Source: an uncultured Lachnospiraceae bacterium
GTDB taxonomy: Bacteria; Bacillota; Clostridia; Lachnospirales; Lachnospiraceae
Reading direction: 5' to 3'
Assembly (NCBI GenBank): GCA_910588825.1
Contig: CAJURF010000004.1
Span: 21,702 to 85,701 of the forward strand
Length of the DNA: 64,000 bases
Shown: positions 17,745 to 25,871 of the stretch, piece after piece
Layout of the letters: the number at the start of each line of letters is the position of its first letter
Numbering within the stretch: position 1 is the stretch's first letter
Translations under genes and position numbers: made by a program
Notes under the pieces: generated by a model
The model's input: only the letters and a program-made list of their open reading frames with translations
Database searches by the model: none
Told to the model about the DNA's origin: nothing

Positions 17745-17949
17745 ACAATATCTTTTAATATAAGTCCAATGAATCTTCCGATTGGTGTAAAGCCCGTCCT
17801 GATCAATTTCAGAGTCCGCATCTGCTGCAATCCAAAATCGACTTCCCGAAGTCCGAACTCCTTCCTTGCCATTTCAAAAGTGAGTTCCTGATCCAAACTG
17901 CGCATGGCTCAAAGGCCTCAAAACGGTCTCCGTCCGTTTCTTTAATCAT
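17735..17949 (-). pseudogene. Small frame-broken gene with intact promoter and ribosome site
   Basis: An ATG at 17949 with AGGAG about nine bases upstream opens a frame (MIKETDGDRFEAFE) that derails after 14 codons. A protein-like frame continues one step over from the ATG at 17905 (MRSLDQELTFEMARKEFGL...) for 56 codons, ending at 17735. A single-base indel near 17906 would join them into a protein of about 71 residues. The second ATG has no ribosome site of its own, so this looks like a recent frameshift, or less likely a recoding site. I do not recognise the family. A strong extended -10 lies upstream. Confidence 0.5.
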
Positions 17950-17983
17950 GTGCACCTCTCCTTCGAGCGAATTGCCCGTTCAA

Positions 17984-18066
17984 ATTATAGCAAATCGTGT
18001 CAATCCTATTTGCCACAATCATGACTTGATATTGATCATTTTGACCTGATTTTAATCCATTTTGAC
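17984..18066 (-). promoter_or_regulatory. Promoter with tandem 21-bp repeats upstream of the broken small gene
   Basis: The minus strand has TGCTATAAT (extended -10) at 17984-17992, with a TTGACA only eight bases further upstream. Behind it, two direct repeats of 21 bp (18025-18045 and 18046-18066) each end in CATTTTGAC on the plus strand and match at 13 of 21 positions. The two-helical-turn spacing suggests repeated binding of one regulator. Confidence 0.4.
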
Positions 18067-18101
18067 ACAATGTTTTCATGTATCCCATAAAAACTAAAAG
18101 A

Positions 18102-18141
18102 AAAGGCATCTGACAATATCCAAATATCGTCAAATGCCTTT
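18102..18141. terminator. Bidirectional hairpin
   Basis: An 18-bp stem with two mismatches (AAAGGCAT...ATAT with ATAT...ATGCCTTT) around a 4-base loop, with T-rich sequence on the plus-strand side. It may close the EamA-dehydrogenase transcript arriving on the minus strand. Confidence 0.6.
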
Positions 18142-18210
18142 ATTTCACTGGTTCTGCGGCTATTCTATCTTCATTTTTTGTATCAATTCTATAATGCCCA
18201 TGCAAAAGAA

Positions 18211-18381
18211 TCATATAACCATAAGCAATGTTCCTGCACCAATCAACAGACAACCAGCCAGCAACTTTATGGTAAATTCTTCATGAAGGAAAACAAATGC
18301 CAGCAAAAGGGTAATCACAACACTCAGCTTATCAATCGGCACCACTTTAGAGGCTTCCCCCAGTCTTACAGTTCCCCCGCA
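18211..18381 (-). pseudogene. C-terminal remnant of an EamA/DMT family transporter
   Basis: Immediately after the stop codon of the dehydrogenase, and in the same frame, the minus strand encodes about 56 residues reading GEASKVVPIDKLSVVIT, then a hydrophobic helix, FLHEEFT, and a second helix ending GAGTLLMVI and a stop at 18211. This is the characteristic end of small EamA-type (drug/metabolite) transporters. The other helices and any start codon are missing. A deletion or insertion has joined the dehydrogenase 3' end directly to this tail, so no functional transporter is expected. Confidence 0.75.
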
Positions 18382-19440
18382 TTATTTTGCATCTTTATGA
18401 ATCCGTATCACACCCTTAACAATATCCGCTTTATTATGTATGCTGTAATCCATCCCATGCTGCACATCGTCCAGATCAAAGATATGAGTGGCAATCCCTT
18501 TCAAATTCACTTTTCCCGATGCCACCGCGTCAATGGCCATGGGATAAATATTGCGATAGCGGAATACCGTCTTGAATGTGAGCTCCTTGTCCAGAGCAAG
18601 GCTCAAGGGCATATTGGCCTCGCCGCTTGCCGTATATCCCACCAGTACAACTGTGGCCCCTTTCTTAGACATCTGCACCGTCTGCACCGTGGTAATCTGG
18701 GTGCCTGCTGTCTCAATAGACAGGTCACATCCTTTGCCGTCTGTGAGTCTCAGGACTTCCTCCACTGCATCTTTCTCTTTCCCGTTGATCACTCCGTCTG
18801 CTCCCAGCTCCATAGCTTTCTCCAGACGCTTCTCCATCACGTCCACCACATAAACCCTGGATACGCCCATGGCTTTCAGTGCCATCATACTCACCAGACC
18901 AATACAGCCTGCTCCCATTACCACTGCTGTCTGTCCTGCCTGAGCTCCGCCCTGAATAGCCGCGTGGAATCCCACCGCCAGAGGCTCGATCAAAGCCCCC
19001 TCCAGCGTGCTTACATTATCAGGAAGACGGAAGCACAGATTCGCTTCATGGGCAACATATTCCTGGAACACCCCGTCGATTGGCGGTGTGGCAAAGAACT
19101 CCACTTCCGGACAGAGATTGTATTTTCCGCCTTTGCAGAACTCACAGTGTCCGCATGTCTTTCCTGGCTCCAGCGCCACCCGGTCACCTATTTTCAAATG
19201 TTTTACATTTTCACCCACTTCCACCACGACCCCGCCAGGTTCGTGCCCAAGAACAAACGGCGGCTCCACCACATACGCACCGATGGCCCCAGTTTCATAA
19301 TAATGTAAATCCGAACCGCAGATCCCCACATAATCCAATTTTACCAACACTTCATCTGCGGCCGGCGTGGGGATATCACGTTCTTCAAATCCCATCTTTC
19401 CAATCCCCAGCATTACCGCAGTTTTCATTTTTCCTTCCAT
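18382..19440 (-). CDS. Zinc-dependent polyol (sorbitol/xylitol-type) dehydrogenase
   Basis: A 352-residue medium-chain dehydrogenase that oxidises a polyol to a ketose with NAD(P)+. The catalytic zinc ligands are seen in GICGSDLHYY (Cys) and GHEPGG (His-Glu). The structural zinc cysteines are in CGHCEFCKGGKYNLC. The Rossmann motif is VMGAGCIGLVSM, near residue 170. HYYETGAIGAYVVEPPFVLGHE is typical of sorbitol/xylitol dehydrogenases, but the exact substrate cannot be assigned. AGGAGG lies nine bases before the ATG at 19440, which is preferred over flanking in-frame starts. A promoter TTGACT-17-GATAAT is present. The gene stands alone, with an EamA remnant fused behind it. Confidence 0.88.
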   Translation of the reverse strand: MEGKMKTAVMLGIGKMGFEERDIPTPAADEVLVKLDYVGICGSDLHYYETGAIGAYVVEPPFVLGHEPGGVVVEVGENVKHLKIGDRVALEPGKTCGHCEFCKGGKYNLCPEVEFFATPPIDGVFQEYVAHEANLCFRLPDNVSTLEGALIEPLAVGFHAAIQGGAQAGQTAVVMGAGCIGLVSMMALKAMGVSRVYVVDVMEKRLEKAMELGADGVINGKEKDAVEEVLRLTDGKGCDLSIETAGTQITTVQTVQMSKKGATVVLVGYTASGEANMPLSLALDKELTFKTVFRYRNIYPMAIDAVASGKVNLKGIATHIFDLDDVQHGMDYSIHNKADIVKGVIRIHKDAK

Positions 19441-19502
19441 TTTCCAAATCCTCCTCACGCATTTATTCGAAACTTTCTTAAACCTTTTATTTAAGTAATT
19501 AT

Positions 19503-19531
19503 ATTATCCTACGAAAGTCACAAAAAGTCAA
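19503..19531 (-). promoter_or_regulatory. Promoter of the polyol dehydrogenase gene
   Basis: On the minus strand TTGACT and GATAAT are separated by 17 bases, about 60 bases before the ATG. Confidence 0.65.
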
Positions 19532-19557
19532 CAAAATTTTGTTAAATTATATACCTC

Positions 19558-19586
19558 TTGACCGAAACCCGCAAAAAGCGTATTCT
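19558..19586 (+). promoter_or_regulatory. Promoter of the DUF554 gene
   Basis: TTGACC and TATTCT are separated by 17 bases, about 75 bases before the ATG at 19663. Confidence 0.6.
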
Positions 19587-19662
19587 ATAGATTGAGCACC
19601 AAAAGTTCATTTTTGAAAATTTTTTATGTATAAAAATATTTTTCACAGGGGGAATCGACTAT

Positions 19663-20343
19663 ATGATTGGAACCATTGTCAACACAGGCACCATACTCGC
19701 TGGCAGCCTGATCGGAAGTATCATCAGAAAAGGAATCAAAGAAAAATACCAGAGCGCCCTTTATAACGCCATGGGTCTGGCCGCCGCGGTTCTGGGAATC
19801 AATGCTGTGGCAGGAAACCTCCCCGACAGCCAGTACCCGGTGCTTTTTATCCTGAGCCTGGCAGCCGGAAGTCTCCTGGGCACCATGGCTGACCTGGATG
19901 GACGCTTCCAGAGCTTTGTGGGGAAGTTCTCCAGCTCCAATCTGGGACAGGGGCTCTCCACGGGAATTCTCCTCTACTGTATCGGCACGCTGTCCATTCT
20001 GGGCCCTATCCAAAGCGCCATCAACCATGACCATACATACTTATTTACCAACGCCACCCTGGACTTTGTCACTTCCATGGTGCTGGCTTCCACCTACGGT
20101 ATAGGAATGGCGCTGGCTGCAGTGGTTTTGTTTCTATGGCAGGGGAGCATTTATCTGTCTGCCGGGCTGCTCTCAGGCTTCATATCCCCGGAGCTTATGT
20201 CAGAAGTATCCATTGTGGGTGGTGTCCTGATTTTCAGCTCTGGGCTGTCCATTCTGGGTATCAAAGACTGCAAGGCGCTGAATATGCTCCCCAGCCTGCT
20301 GGTGCCTGTTTTATGGTTTATATTGAAGAACTTTCTTCCGTAA
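19663..20343 (+). CDS. DUF554 (YdfK-like) integral membrane protein
   Basis: A 226-residue membrane protein with seven or so hydrophobic segments. It starts with the family's GTIVNTGTILAGSLIG segment, and has a GILLYCIGTLSILGPIQSA segment and a FTNATLDFVTSMVLASTYGIG segment conserved in DUF554. The function of the family is unknown; transport is plausible because of its fold-like repeats. It is a single gene with its own promoter and a hairpin terminator, and it diverges from the polyol dehydrogenase. Confidence 0.88.
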   Translation: MIGTIVNTGTILAGSLIGSIIRKGIKEKYQSALYNAMGLAAAVLGINAVAGNLPDSQYPVLFILSLAAGSLLGTMADLDGRFQSFVGKFSSSNLGQGLSTGILLYCIGTLSILGPIQSAINHDHTYLFTNATLDFVTSMVLASTYGIGMALAAVVLFLWQGSIYLSAGLLSGFISPELMSEVSIVGGVLIFSSGLSILGIKDCKALNMLPSLLVPVLWFILKNFLP

Positions 20344-20346
20344 AAT

Positions 20347-20371
20347 GAGGGGCGGTGGCAAGCCCGCCCTC
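20347..20371 (+). terminator. Terminator after the DUF554 gene
   Basis: A GC-rich stem (GAGGGGCGG with CCCGCCCTC, loop TGGCAAG) is followed by CTTTTGCTTCT. Confidence 0.7.
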
Positions 20372-20389
20372 CTTTTGCTTCTACCTGAT

Positions 20390-20533
20390 TTACTCAGCCT
20401 TTTCTGTTTCTATTTTCGGAAATTTAATACCTAAAATATCTACTAACGCTTTCAGAGCTTCCTCTTCCGTGCTGCCTTTTTCCGCTTCACGGTTTAGAAA
20501 TCTTTGCATTTCTTCTTTGGTCATACTTTCCAT
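20390..20533 (-). CDS. Small hypothetical protein downstream of the histidine kinase
   Basis: A 47-residue, charged, probably helical protein (MESMTKEEMQRFLNREAEKG...) that I do not recognise. AGGAGG lies four bases before the ATG at 20533. It follows the histidine kinase by 59 bases on the same strand, so it may be the third gene of that operon. No membrane segment or motif is visible. Confidence 0.5.
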   Translation of the reverse strand: MESMTKEEMQRFLNREAEKGSTEEEALKALVDILGIKFPKIETEKAE

Positions 20534-20592
20534 AATACCTCCTCTCCCGCTTGCCCGGTTATTGTCTTGATTTTCCCGCATCTAAGGCTGCC

Positions 20593-23277
20593 TCAGCTTC
20601 CAGTCCGCTCACGAACAGGGAAGGAAAGCTGGACTTTGAACAAATCCCCATCCAGGAACAGCTGGAATTCTCCTGACTGCAGTTCTGTCAGACTTCTGGC
20701 GATGGATAATCCCAGCCCGCTGCCCTGGGTATTTCTGGAGCTGTCCCCACGCACAAAACGTTCCGTCAGCTCCTCCGGTGAAATGTCCAGCGGCTGTTCA
20801 GAGATATTTTTCATAGTAAAAACAGCCTGCAGCGCGTGGAGGGACAAGTCCACATAGACTCTGGTGTGAGGCATTGCATATTTTGCTGCATTTTGGTAGA
20901 TATTTTCCAGAATACGCCACATACGCCTGCCGTCTGCCCACACCATCACCGTATCTTCTGGCAGGCGCAGTTTCAGAGACAGATTTCTCTCCTCAAATTT
21001 TTCCTGAAATTCTCCATTTACCTGGAGAACCATCTCCACCAGATCCAGCTCATCATACTGCAGGGCCAGATTCCCGGTACTGGCTTTTGATGCCTCTACC
21101 ACATCCTCTGTGAGATTTTTCAACTGCTGGGATTTTTTGTCCAATATGTCTAGATACTCCTGCACATGCTCTCCCGGAAGCTGTTCCCTTTTTAACAAAT
21201 CCACGTAATTCACAATGGAAGTCAGCGGCGTCTTGATATCATGGGATACATTGGTAATCAGCTCCGTTTTCATCCGTTCGCTTCTCACACTTTTCTCCAC
21301 CGCCTGGTCCAGTCCCTCCCCCACACGGTTAATATCCTGAGCCATCATTTTACGGTCAAGGGTCAGTCCCTTCAGGGGAATCTGATACCCAATATCCCCA
21401 TCGGCAATTTTTCGAATGCCTTTTTGAATCCCGGCATACTCCACAGACCCTTTCCCGATCCAGCCAATCCCGGCCGCCCCTGTTAAAATCAGGAAAAACA
21501 GGAAAACCTGCCCGCCATACATACAGCTTGCCACTGCCACACTCAGCAGCAGCTGGATCACCAAAAAACCTCCCAGCATCACCGCTTTCTTCGGTATCAC
21601 CTTCAGGGCAAGAAATCCCCGTTTTCCCTGGCAAAGCATCAGATACAGCAGGCTGTTCTTCCACAATATCCCAGCCTTCCATCTGCGCACCAGACTCAGG
21701 TACCCCCACAGGATCAGCAGCGCCGTCAGGCTGAAGCTCAGGAGAACCAGAGCAGTATAAAGCATCATCTGTGCCCGGGTAACCCCGCCGCCTCCCCATT
21801 GAGAATCCAGGTACTCCTGGAATACGGACGGCTGGATAATCCCGCTCTCCACCACCCACGCCAGGTGAAGGGCCCACACCAAAAAGACCAGCAGCGCCCC
21901 GGCTTCTGTCTTCCATTTATCAAAAAAATTCAATGCCACGCCGTTCTTTTTCCTGCTGTGTCCCGCAGACCAGGTGAGCCATACCAGTGCCGCAAGCCCA
22001 ATCACAACACAGGCTGCACAGCCGCCAGCGGCCTTTCGCAGAACTCCCCTGTAGATCTGAAAGTTTTCTCTTTGTTCAGACACCCAGTCCTGAACCGGCA
22101 GTGACATGTCCACAGCTGCTGCAAACACATAGTTCTTGTTTTGACTGCGGTATGCTTCGCCGGAAGGATACTCCACCATATCCCGCCACTGGTCTTCACG
22201 GGCCGCAATATTGTTGCTGTCGTAATTGGTTCCGGCAGCCCCCTTTGACAGCCACAGATAACTGCCCATCTGTTTCATCTGTTCCAGGCTGTCCTCCCAG
22301 GTTTTAAACTTTCTAAACTGGCTTTTATTGGAAAATGCCTGTTTCTGCTCCAAATCCACATACAAATAACTCACATTAGTGTCCTGCATCCGCTCATATT
22401 TTTGTTCCTCCATGAGCTCTGCACTCTCCGCAATCCGCGTCACAGCAGTTCCCACAGCCGCAAAAGCCTCAGAAAGTTTCCATTGTTTCTCATTTACCAG
22501 CTCCAGCAGAGAGTCCGCTCCCTGTGGATGATAGCGTTCCTCCAGACAGTTTCCCTGATAAATCCAGAAATCAGTAATCACACGATTGCCATCTTTGTCC
22601 ACAACTGCCTCCAGATTCCCGGATACTCCCTCCTCATAGAGGCCGTCGTCCACCTCCGCTGCCTCCGCCTCATAGACCTGTTCTTGCCAGTCGGTATCTA
22701 CGCTGTATTCCTCCACATAGGCCTCTTCCAGACTGACTTCCTGGTCATACATTTTCTCCCAGGTTCCGAAAATCTGGTCCAAATCAGAGCCTGCCTGCCC
22801 ATCTTCTTTCCACACAGCCCTTAAAGTCCCATCTTCAAACTGCCTGCGAAAATCATCCAGATAGAAATAGGATCTGCCGCCGTCTTCTGCCCTTTTGCAG
22901 ACCACAATAGCTTCTCCCCCGTCATCCGAAATATTTTTGCTCCAGTCCATCAGCTCTCCCAGGTTGTATTTAAGCCCCTCCACCGGATAAACGGTGATCT
23001 GGCCAATATCCACAGATGCATCCCGGTTCAGCTCCCCATCCTCTTTAAACATCCACTGATTCGTGTAAACATCCATTTCCTGGCCAGCTCTCCACATAAG
23101 CTCACTGTTGTAAGTACTGCTCTCCCAAAAGTCCTGTCCGCCCAACAATAGATCCTGGGGCTGCACAGAGGGAACTGACACCATCCACAGCATGCTGAGG
23201 ACAAATCCTCCCGCCGCCAGACATGCCAGAACAATACCCACAGCCTTCCCAATTCCAGATTCCAACCATTTCTTCAT
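20593..23277 (-). CDS. Membrane sensor histidine kinase
   Basis: An 894-residue sensor kinase. A first membrane helix (about 10-33) is followed by a large extracytoplasmic region of nearly 380 residues. Five more hydrophobic segments follow between about 417 and 607, then a linker. The HisKA box NVSHDIKTPL has the phospho-acceptor His at 679. The ATPase domain has NIYQNAAKYA (N box), SGLGLSIARSL (G2) and no visible break. The kinase core resembles Firmicute kinases paired with OmpR-type regulators. The extracytoplasmic part does not match a sensor I know. GGAGG lies six bases before the ATG. It is 13 bases downstream of its response regulator gene, so the two form an operon. Confidence 0.92.
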   Translation of the reverse strand: MKKWLESGIGKAVGIVLACLAAGGFVLSMLWMVSVPSVQPQDLLLGGQDFWESSTYNSELMWRAGQEMDVYTNQWMFKEDGELNRDASVDIGQITVYPVEGLKYNLGELMDWSKNISDDGGEAIVVCKRAEDGGRSYFYLDDFRRQFEDGTLRAVWKEDGQAGSDLDQIFGTWEKMYDQEVSLEEAYVEEYSVDTDWQEQVYEAEAAEVDDGLYEEGVSGNLEAVVDKDGNRVITDFWIYQGNCLEERYHPQGADSLLELVNEKQWKLSEAFAAVGTAVTRIAESAELMEEQKYERMQDTNVSYLYVDLEQKQAFSNKSQFRKFKTWEDSLEQMKQMGSYLWLSKGAAGTNYDSNNIAAREDQWRDMVEYPSGEAYRSQNKNYVFAAAVDMSLPVQDWVSEQRENFQIYRGVLRKAAGGCAACVVIGLAALVWLTWSAGHSRKKNGVALNFFDKWKTEAGALLVFLVWALHLAWVVESGIIQPSVFQEYLDSQWGGGGVTRAQMMLYTALVLLSFSLTALLILWGYLSLVRRWKAGILWKNSLLYLMLCQGKRGFLALKVIPKKAVMLGGFLVIQLLLSVAVASCMYGGQVFLFFLILTGAAGIGWIGKGSVEYAGIQKGIRKIADGDIGYQIPLKGLTLDRKMMAQDINRVGEGLDQAVEKSVRSERMKTELITNVSHDIKTPLTSIVNYVDLLKREQLPGEHVQEYLDILDKKSQQLKNLTEDVVEASKASTGNLALQYDELDLVEMVLQVNGEFQEKFEERNLSLKLRLPEDTVMVWADGRRMWRILENIYQNAAKYAMPHTRVYVDLSLHALQAVFTMKNISEQPLDISPEELTERFVRGDSSRNTQGSGLGLSIARSLTELQSGEFQLFLDGDLFKVQLSFPVRERTGS

Positions 23278-23290
23278 CTCTCTTGCCTCC

Positions 23291-23986
23291 TTACAAAACT
23301 TCCATTTTATAACCCACTCCCCAGACGACCTTCAGATACCGTGGTTCCCTGGGGTTAATCTCAATCTTTTCACGGATATGGCGGATATGTACTGCCACTG
23401 TGCTCTCCGCGCCGATGGCATCTTCCTTCCAGATATACTCATATATCTGCGAAGTGGAAAACACCCGTCCCTTATTCTTAATCAGCAGCAAAAGAATCTG
23501 ATACTTAATGGGCGTCATGCGGATCATCTGCCCGTCTAGGGTAACCTCCTTTCTCTCATCGTCCACCACCAGGCCTCCTGTCTCATATATGCCGATTCTT
23601 CCCAGCTCCGGGCTTGCCCCCAGCCTGGTATACCTTCGCAGCTGTGATTTCACCCGCGCTACCAGCTCCAGCGGATTAAAAGGTTTGGTCAGATAATCGT
23701 CCGCGCCGATATTCAGACCCAGGATCTTATCCGCATCCTCCGATTTTGCAGACAAAATAATAATCGGCACCGCATTCTGCTCCCGAATCTTCAGTGTGGC
23801 CCGTATTCCGTCCAGCCGGGGCATCATAATATCCATGATAATCAGCTGTACCCTCTTCTCCTGCAGGACTTTCAAAGCTTCCAGACCGTCATGGGCCTGA
23901 TACACTTCATATCCCTCCTGGGAAAGATAGATTTCTATGGCCTGCACAATCTCCTGGTCATCGTCACACACCAGAATCCCCTCCAT
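23291..23986 (-). CDS. OmpR-family response regulator
   Basis: A 231-residue DNA-binding regulator and partner of the adjacent sensor kinase. The receiver domain has the acidic pocket CDDD near residue 10, the phospho-acceptor Asp at 52 (MDIMMPRLDG) and the late Lys in LTKPFNPLELVARV. The C-terminal winged helix (about 130-231) ends in the typical VWGVGYKMEVL. Two adjacent ATG codons (23989, 23986) both fit the GGGGAG ribosome site; I chose the second for better spacing. Its target genes are unknown, but a direct repeat upstream could be its own binding site. It precedes the kinase gene by 13 bases. Confidence 0.92.
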   Translation of the reverse strand: MEGILVCDDDQEIVQAIEIYLSQEGYEVYQAHDGLEALKVLQEKRVQLIIMDIMMPRLDGIRATLKIREQNAVPIIILSAKSEDADKILGLNIGADDYLTKPFNPLELVARVKSQLRRYTRLGASPELGRIGIYETGGLVVDDERKEVTLDGQMIRMTPIKYQILLLLIKNKGRVFSTSQIYEYIWKEDAIGAESTVAVHIRHIREKIEINPREPRYLKVVWGVGYKMEVL

Positions 23987-24073
23987 CATAAGCTCCCCCT
24001 CTCTGTCGCTGTCTTTCTGACTGTTTCTGCATCCATCATACACATTCTTTTTTAAATACATGGTTGGAATTTA

Positions 24074-24091
24074 TTTAAGACTTTCTTAAGA
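24074..24091. promoter_or_regulatory. Direct repeat upstream of the response regulator
   Basis: On the minus strand TCTTAAG-4-TCTTAAA repeats with an 11-base period, the usual half-site spacing for OmpR-family regulators. It lies about 90 bases before the response-regulator ATG, so autoregulation is possible. Confidence 0.35.
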
Positions 24092-24118
24092 TTATCACGT
24101 TTTTGGAAAAAAGAAAAG

Positions 24119-24151
24119 AACCCCGGAAAATTCAACTTTGTTCCGAGATTC
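24119..24151 (-). terminator. Terminator after the HAD hydrolase gene
   Basis: An 11-bp stem with G-U pairs (GAATCTCGGAA with TTCCGGGGTTC on the minus strand) is followed by TTTTCTTTTTT. Confidence 0.75.
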
Positions 24152-24183
24152 TTATAAAGGCCTGCAGTGTGCTTTTTCACCGC

Positions 24184-24912
24184 TCATAATCCACTCTGGC
24201 AGGTATTTAAAATATAGTCCAATAACTGGGAAAAACTCCCCTTAGGATATTTTGACAAATCCTTATTCTCCCTGTTAATCAGACAGTCTGTCATCAGAAA
24301 CACCTGCATCCCCACAGTCTCTGCTGTCATATCATCTCTCACATCATTGCCCGCCATCAGGCATTCTTCCGGCTGGACTCCCAGTTTCTGTGAGATCTCT
24401 CTATAATAATCCGGGTTGGGTTTACAGTATTTTGTGTTCTCATATGTAGTGCGAAGGACAAATTCTTCCGGCTCAATTCCCGCCCAGCGGATGCGGGCTT
24501 CAATAGCCTCCGCAGGAAAAATAGGGTTGGTGGCCAGCACCAGCCGATACCCTGCGTCTTTCAGCTTCCTCACCGCCTGCGCCGCCTGGGGATTGTAACC
24601 GCAGAACTCCCTGGTCCGCATAAATTCATTACTGTAAAAGTCATCAAAGACTCCTTTGTCTTTTTTAGTCTTTTCCTCCCCGTACACTGCTGAAAACACT
24701 TTCCAGAAAGCCTGCTCATTCCATTGGCTTCCGTCGTTTTTCACCATGGCCGCAGTTCCGTCCCACACGGTCTTTGTGAACTGTTCCGGTTCATAGCCAT
24801 AAGGGGCAAACTTTCTCACCAGCTCACGAAAATAGCCTTTTGTGAAATTATCCTGGTCCATAGGAAGCAGGGTTCCGTCCATATCAAACAAAATTGTTGT
24901 TATCATTGTCAT
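24184..24912 (-). CDS. HAD-superfamily hydrolase
   Basis: A 242-residue cytoplasmic phosphatase-like enzyme. Motif I is FDMDGTLL, whose first Asp would be the nucleophile. Motif II is in LVLATNP, the Lys of motif III is in YCKPNPDYY, and the acidic motif IV is MAGNDVRDDM. An alpha-helical cap lies between motifs I and II, as in phosphoglycolate phosphatase-type members. The substrate cannot be predicted. The start at 24912 follows AAAGGAA with seven-base spacing. It is a single gene ended by a hairpin. Confidence 0.88.
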   Translation of the reverse strand: MTMITTILFDMDGTLLPMDQDNFTKGYFRELVRKFAPYGYEPEQFTKTVWDGTAAMVKNDGSQWNEQAFWKVFSAVYGEEKTKKDKGVFDDFYSNEFMRTREFCGYNPQAAQAVRKLKDAGYRLVLATNPIFPAEAIEARIRWAGIEPEEFVLRTTYENTKYCKPNPDYYREISQKLGVQPEECLMAGNDVRDDMTAETVGMQVFLMTDCLINRENKDLSKYPKGSFSQLLDYILNTCQSGL

Positions 24913-25159
24913 CTAATCGTTCCTTTCAGCCGTCGTCCAGCGTAATTTTTTGTATATCATACCACAATATTAAAATGATTTCTAGCAGCGTAAGCCGCAA
25001 TAAGCCGCCAGACCCGGAATTTCATATTGAATTTTAACAGGTGAAATGCGATAATGTATTTATTGTCACTGTTTACTCCAGCCTTAGGGAACTTTAAAGA
25101 TGGCATAGGTTATTTACATACAGTTCCTGACACGCTTCACAATGAAATGGGGAATTTAT

Positions 25160-25849
25160 ATGAATAAACATATTCTTCAGCAATATACTGTTATTGTTGA
25201 TTTTCTCGGTAAAACTCTGGGCCCGGATTACGAGGTCGTCCTCCAGGACCTGGACCCGAAACATCAGGCGATCGTGGCAATCGCCAACGGTCATGTCAGC
25301 GGACGGACTGTGGGAAGCCCCCTGACAAACACAGCTCTGCACCTGCTCTCCTCCAAAATATACGAAACCCACGATTTCCTGTGCAACTACAAAGGTGTTG
25401 CTGCCAACGGCCATGTTCTGCGGTCCTCAACCATGATGATAAAAGATGAAAACAATGAACCTGTGGGATTTCTGTGTATCAATTACGACGACAGCCGCTT
25501 CATGGAGCTCCACCAGAAACTCCTGTCCACCATACACCCAGAGTCCTTCTTAGAACAGGCGCCCATCGACCAGCAGCCCGCTGCTGCCGCCGAACAGCCT
25601 GCCGCCATGCCCATGACAGAGAGCTTTCCCACAGACATCACATTGCTTATGCAGAAAATTTTCGATGATGTCACCAAAGACCTTGCCACACCCATCACCC
25701 GTCTGAATCAGTATGAGCGCAAAGATATCGTGCAGAAATTAAATGACCAGGGACTGTTTCAGTTAAAAGGCGCGATCTCCTTTGTGGCCAGGCAGTTCTC
25801 CTGCTCTACGGCTACTGTGTACCGGTATTTAAGTGAGATTAACGGTTGA
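25160..25849 (+). CDS. YheO/DauR-type PAS and helix-turn-helix regulator
   Basis: A 229-residue regulator with an N-terminal YheO-like PAS domain (about 1-115, LGPDYEVVLQDL...AIVAIANGHVSGR) and a C-terminal helix-turn-helix of the DauR type (KGAISFVARQFSCSTATVYRYLSEI). An Ala/Gln/Pro linker lies between. Such proteins often sense small metabolites. The start at 25160 (MNKHILQQY) has GGGGA upstream; the ATG at 25142 lacks a ribosome site. It is followed at once by an AraC-family gene and then by the convergent GH94 genes. Control of the neighbouring sugar locus is possible but unproven. Confidence 0.85.
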   Translation: MNKHILQQYTVIVDFLGKTLGPDYEVVLQDLDPKHQAIVAIANGHVSGRTVGSPLTNTALHLLSSKIYETHDFLCNYKGVAANGHVLRSSTMMIKDENNEPVGFLCINYDDSRFMELHQKLLSTIHPESFLEQAPIDQQPAAAAEQPAAMPMTESFPTDITLLMQKIFDDVTKDLATPITRLNQYERKDIVQKLNDQGLFQLKGAISFVARQFSCSTATVYRYLSEING

Positions 25850-25871
25850 AAAGCACAAAAGGGGGTATTCT

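Noticed and set aside
18178..19308. A 376-codon plus-strand frame
   Set aside because: It is antisense to the polyol dehydrogenase, which has complete zinc and Rossmann motifs. The composition is rich in His, Cys and Gln, as expected for a shadow.
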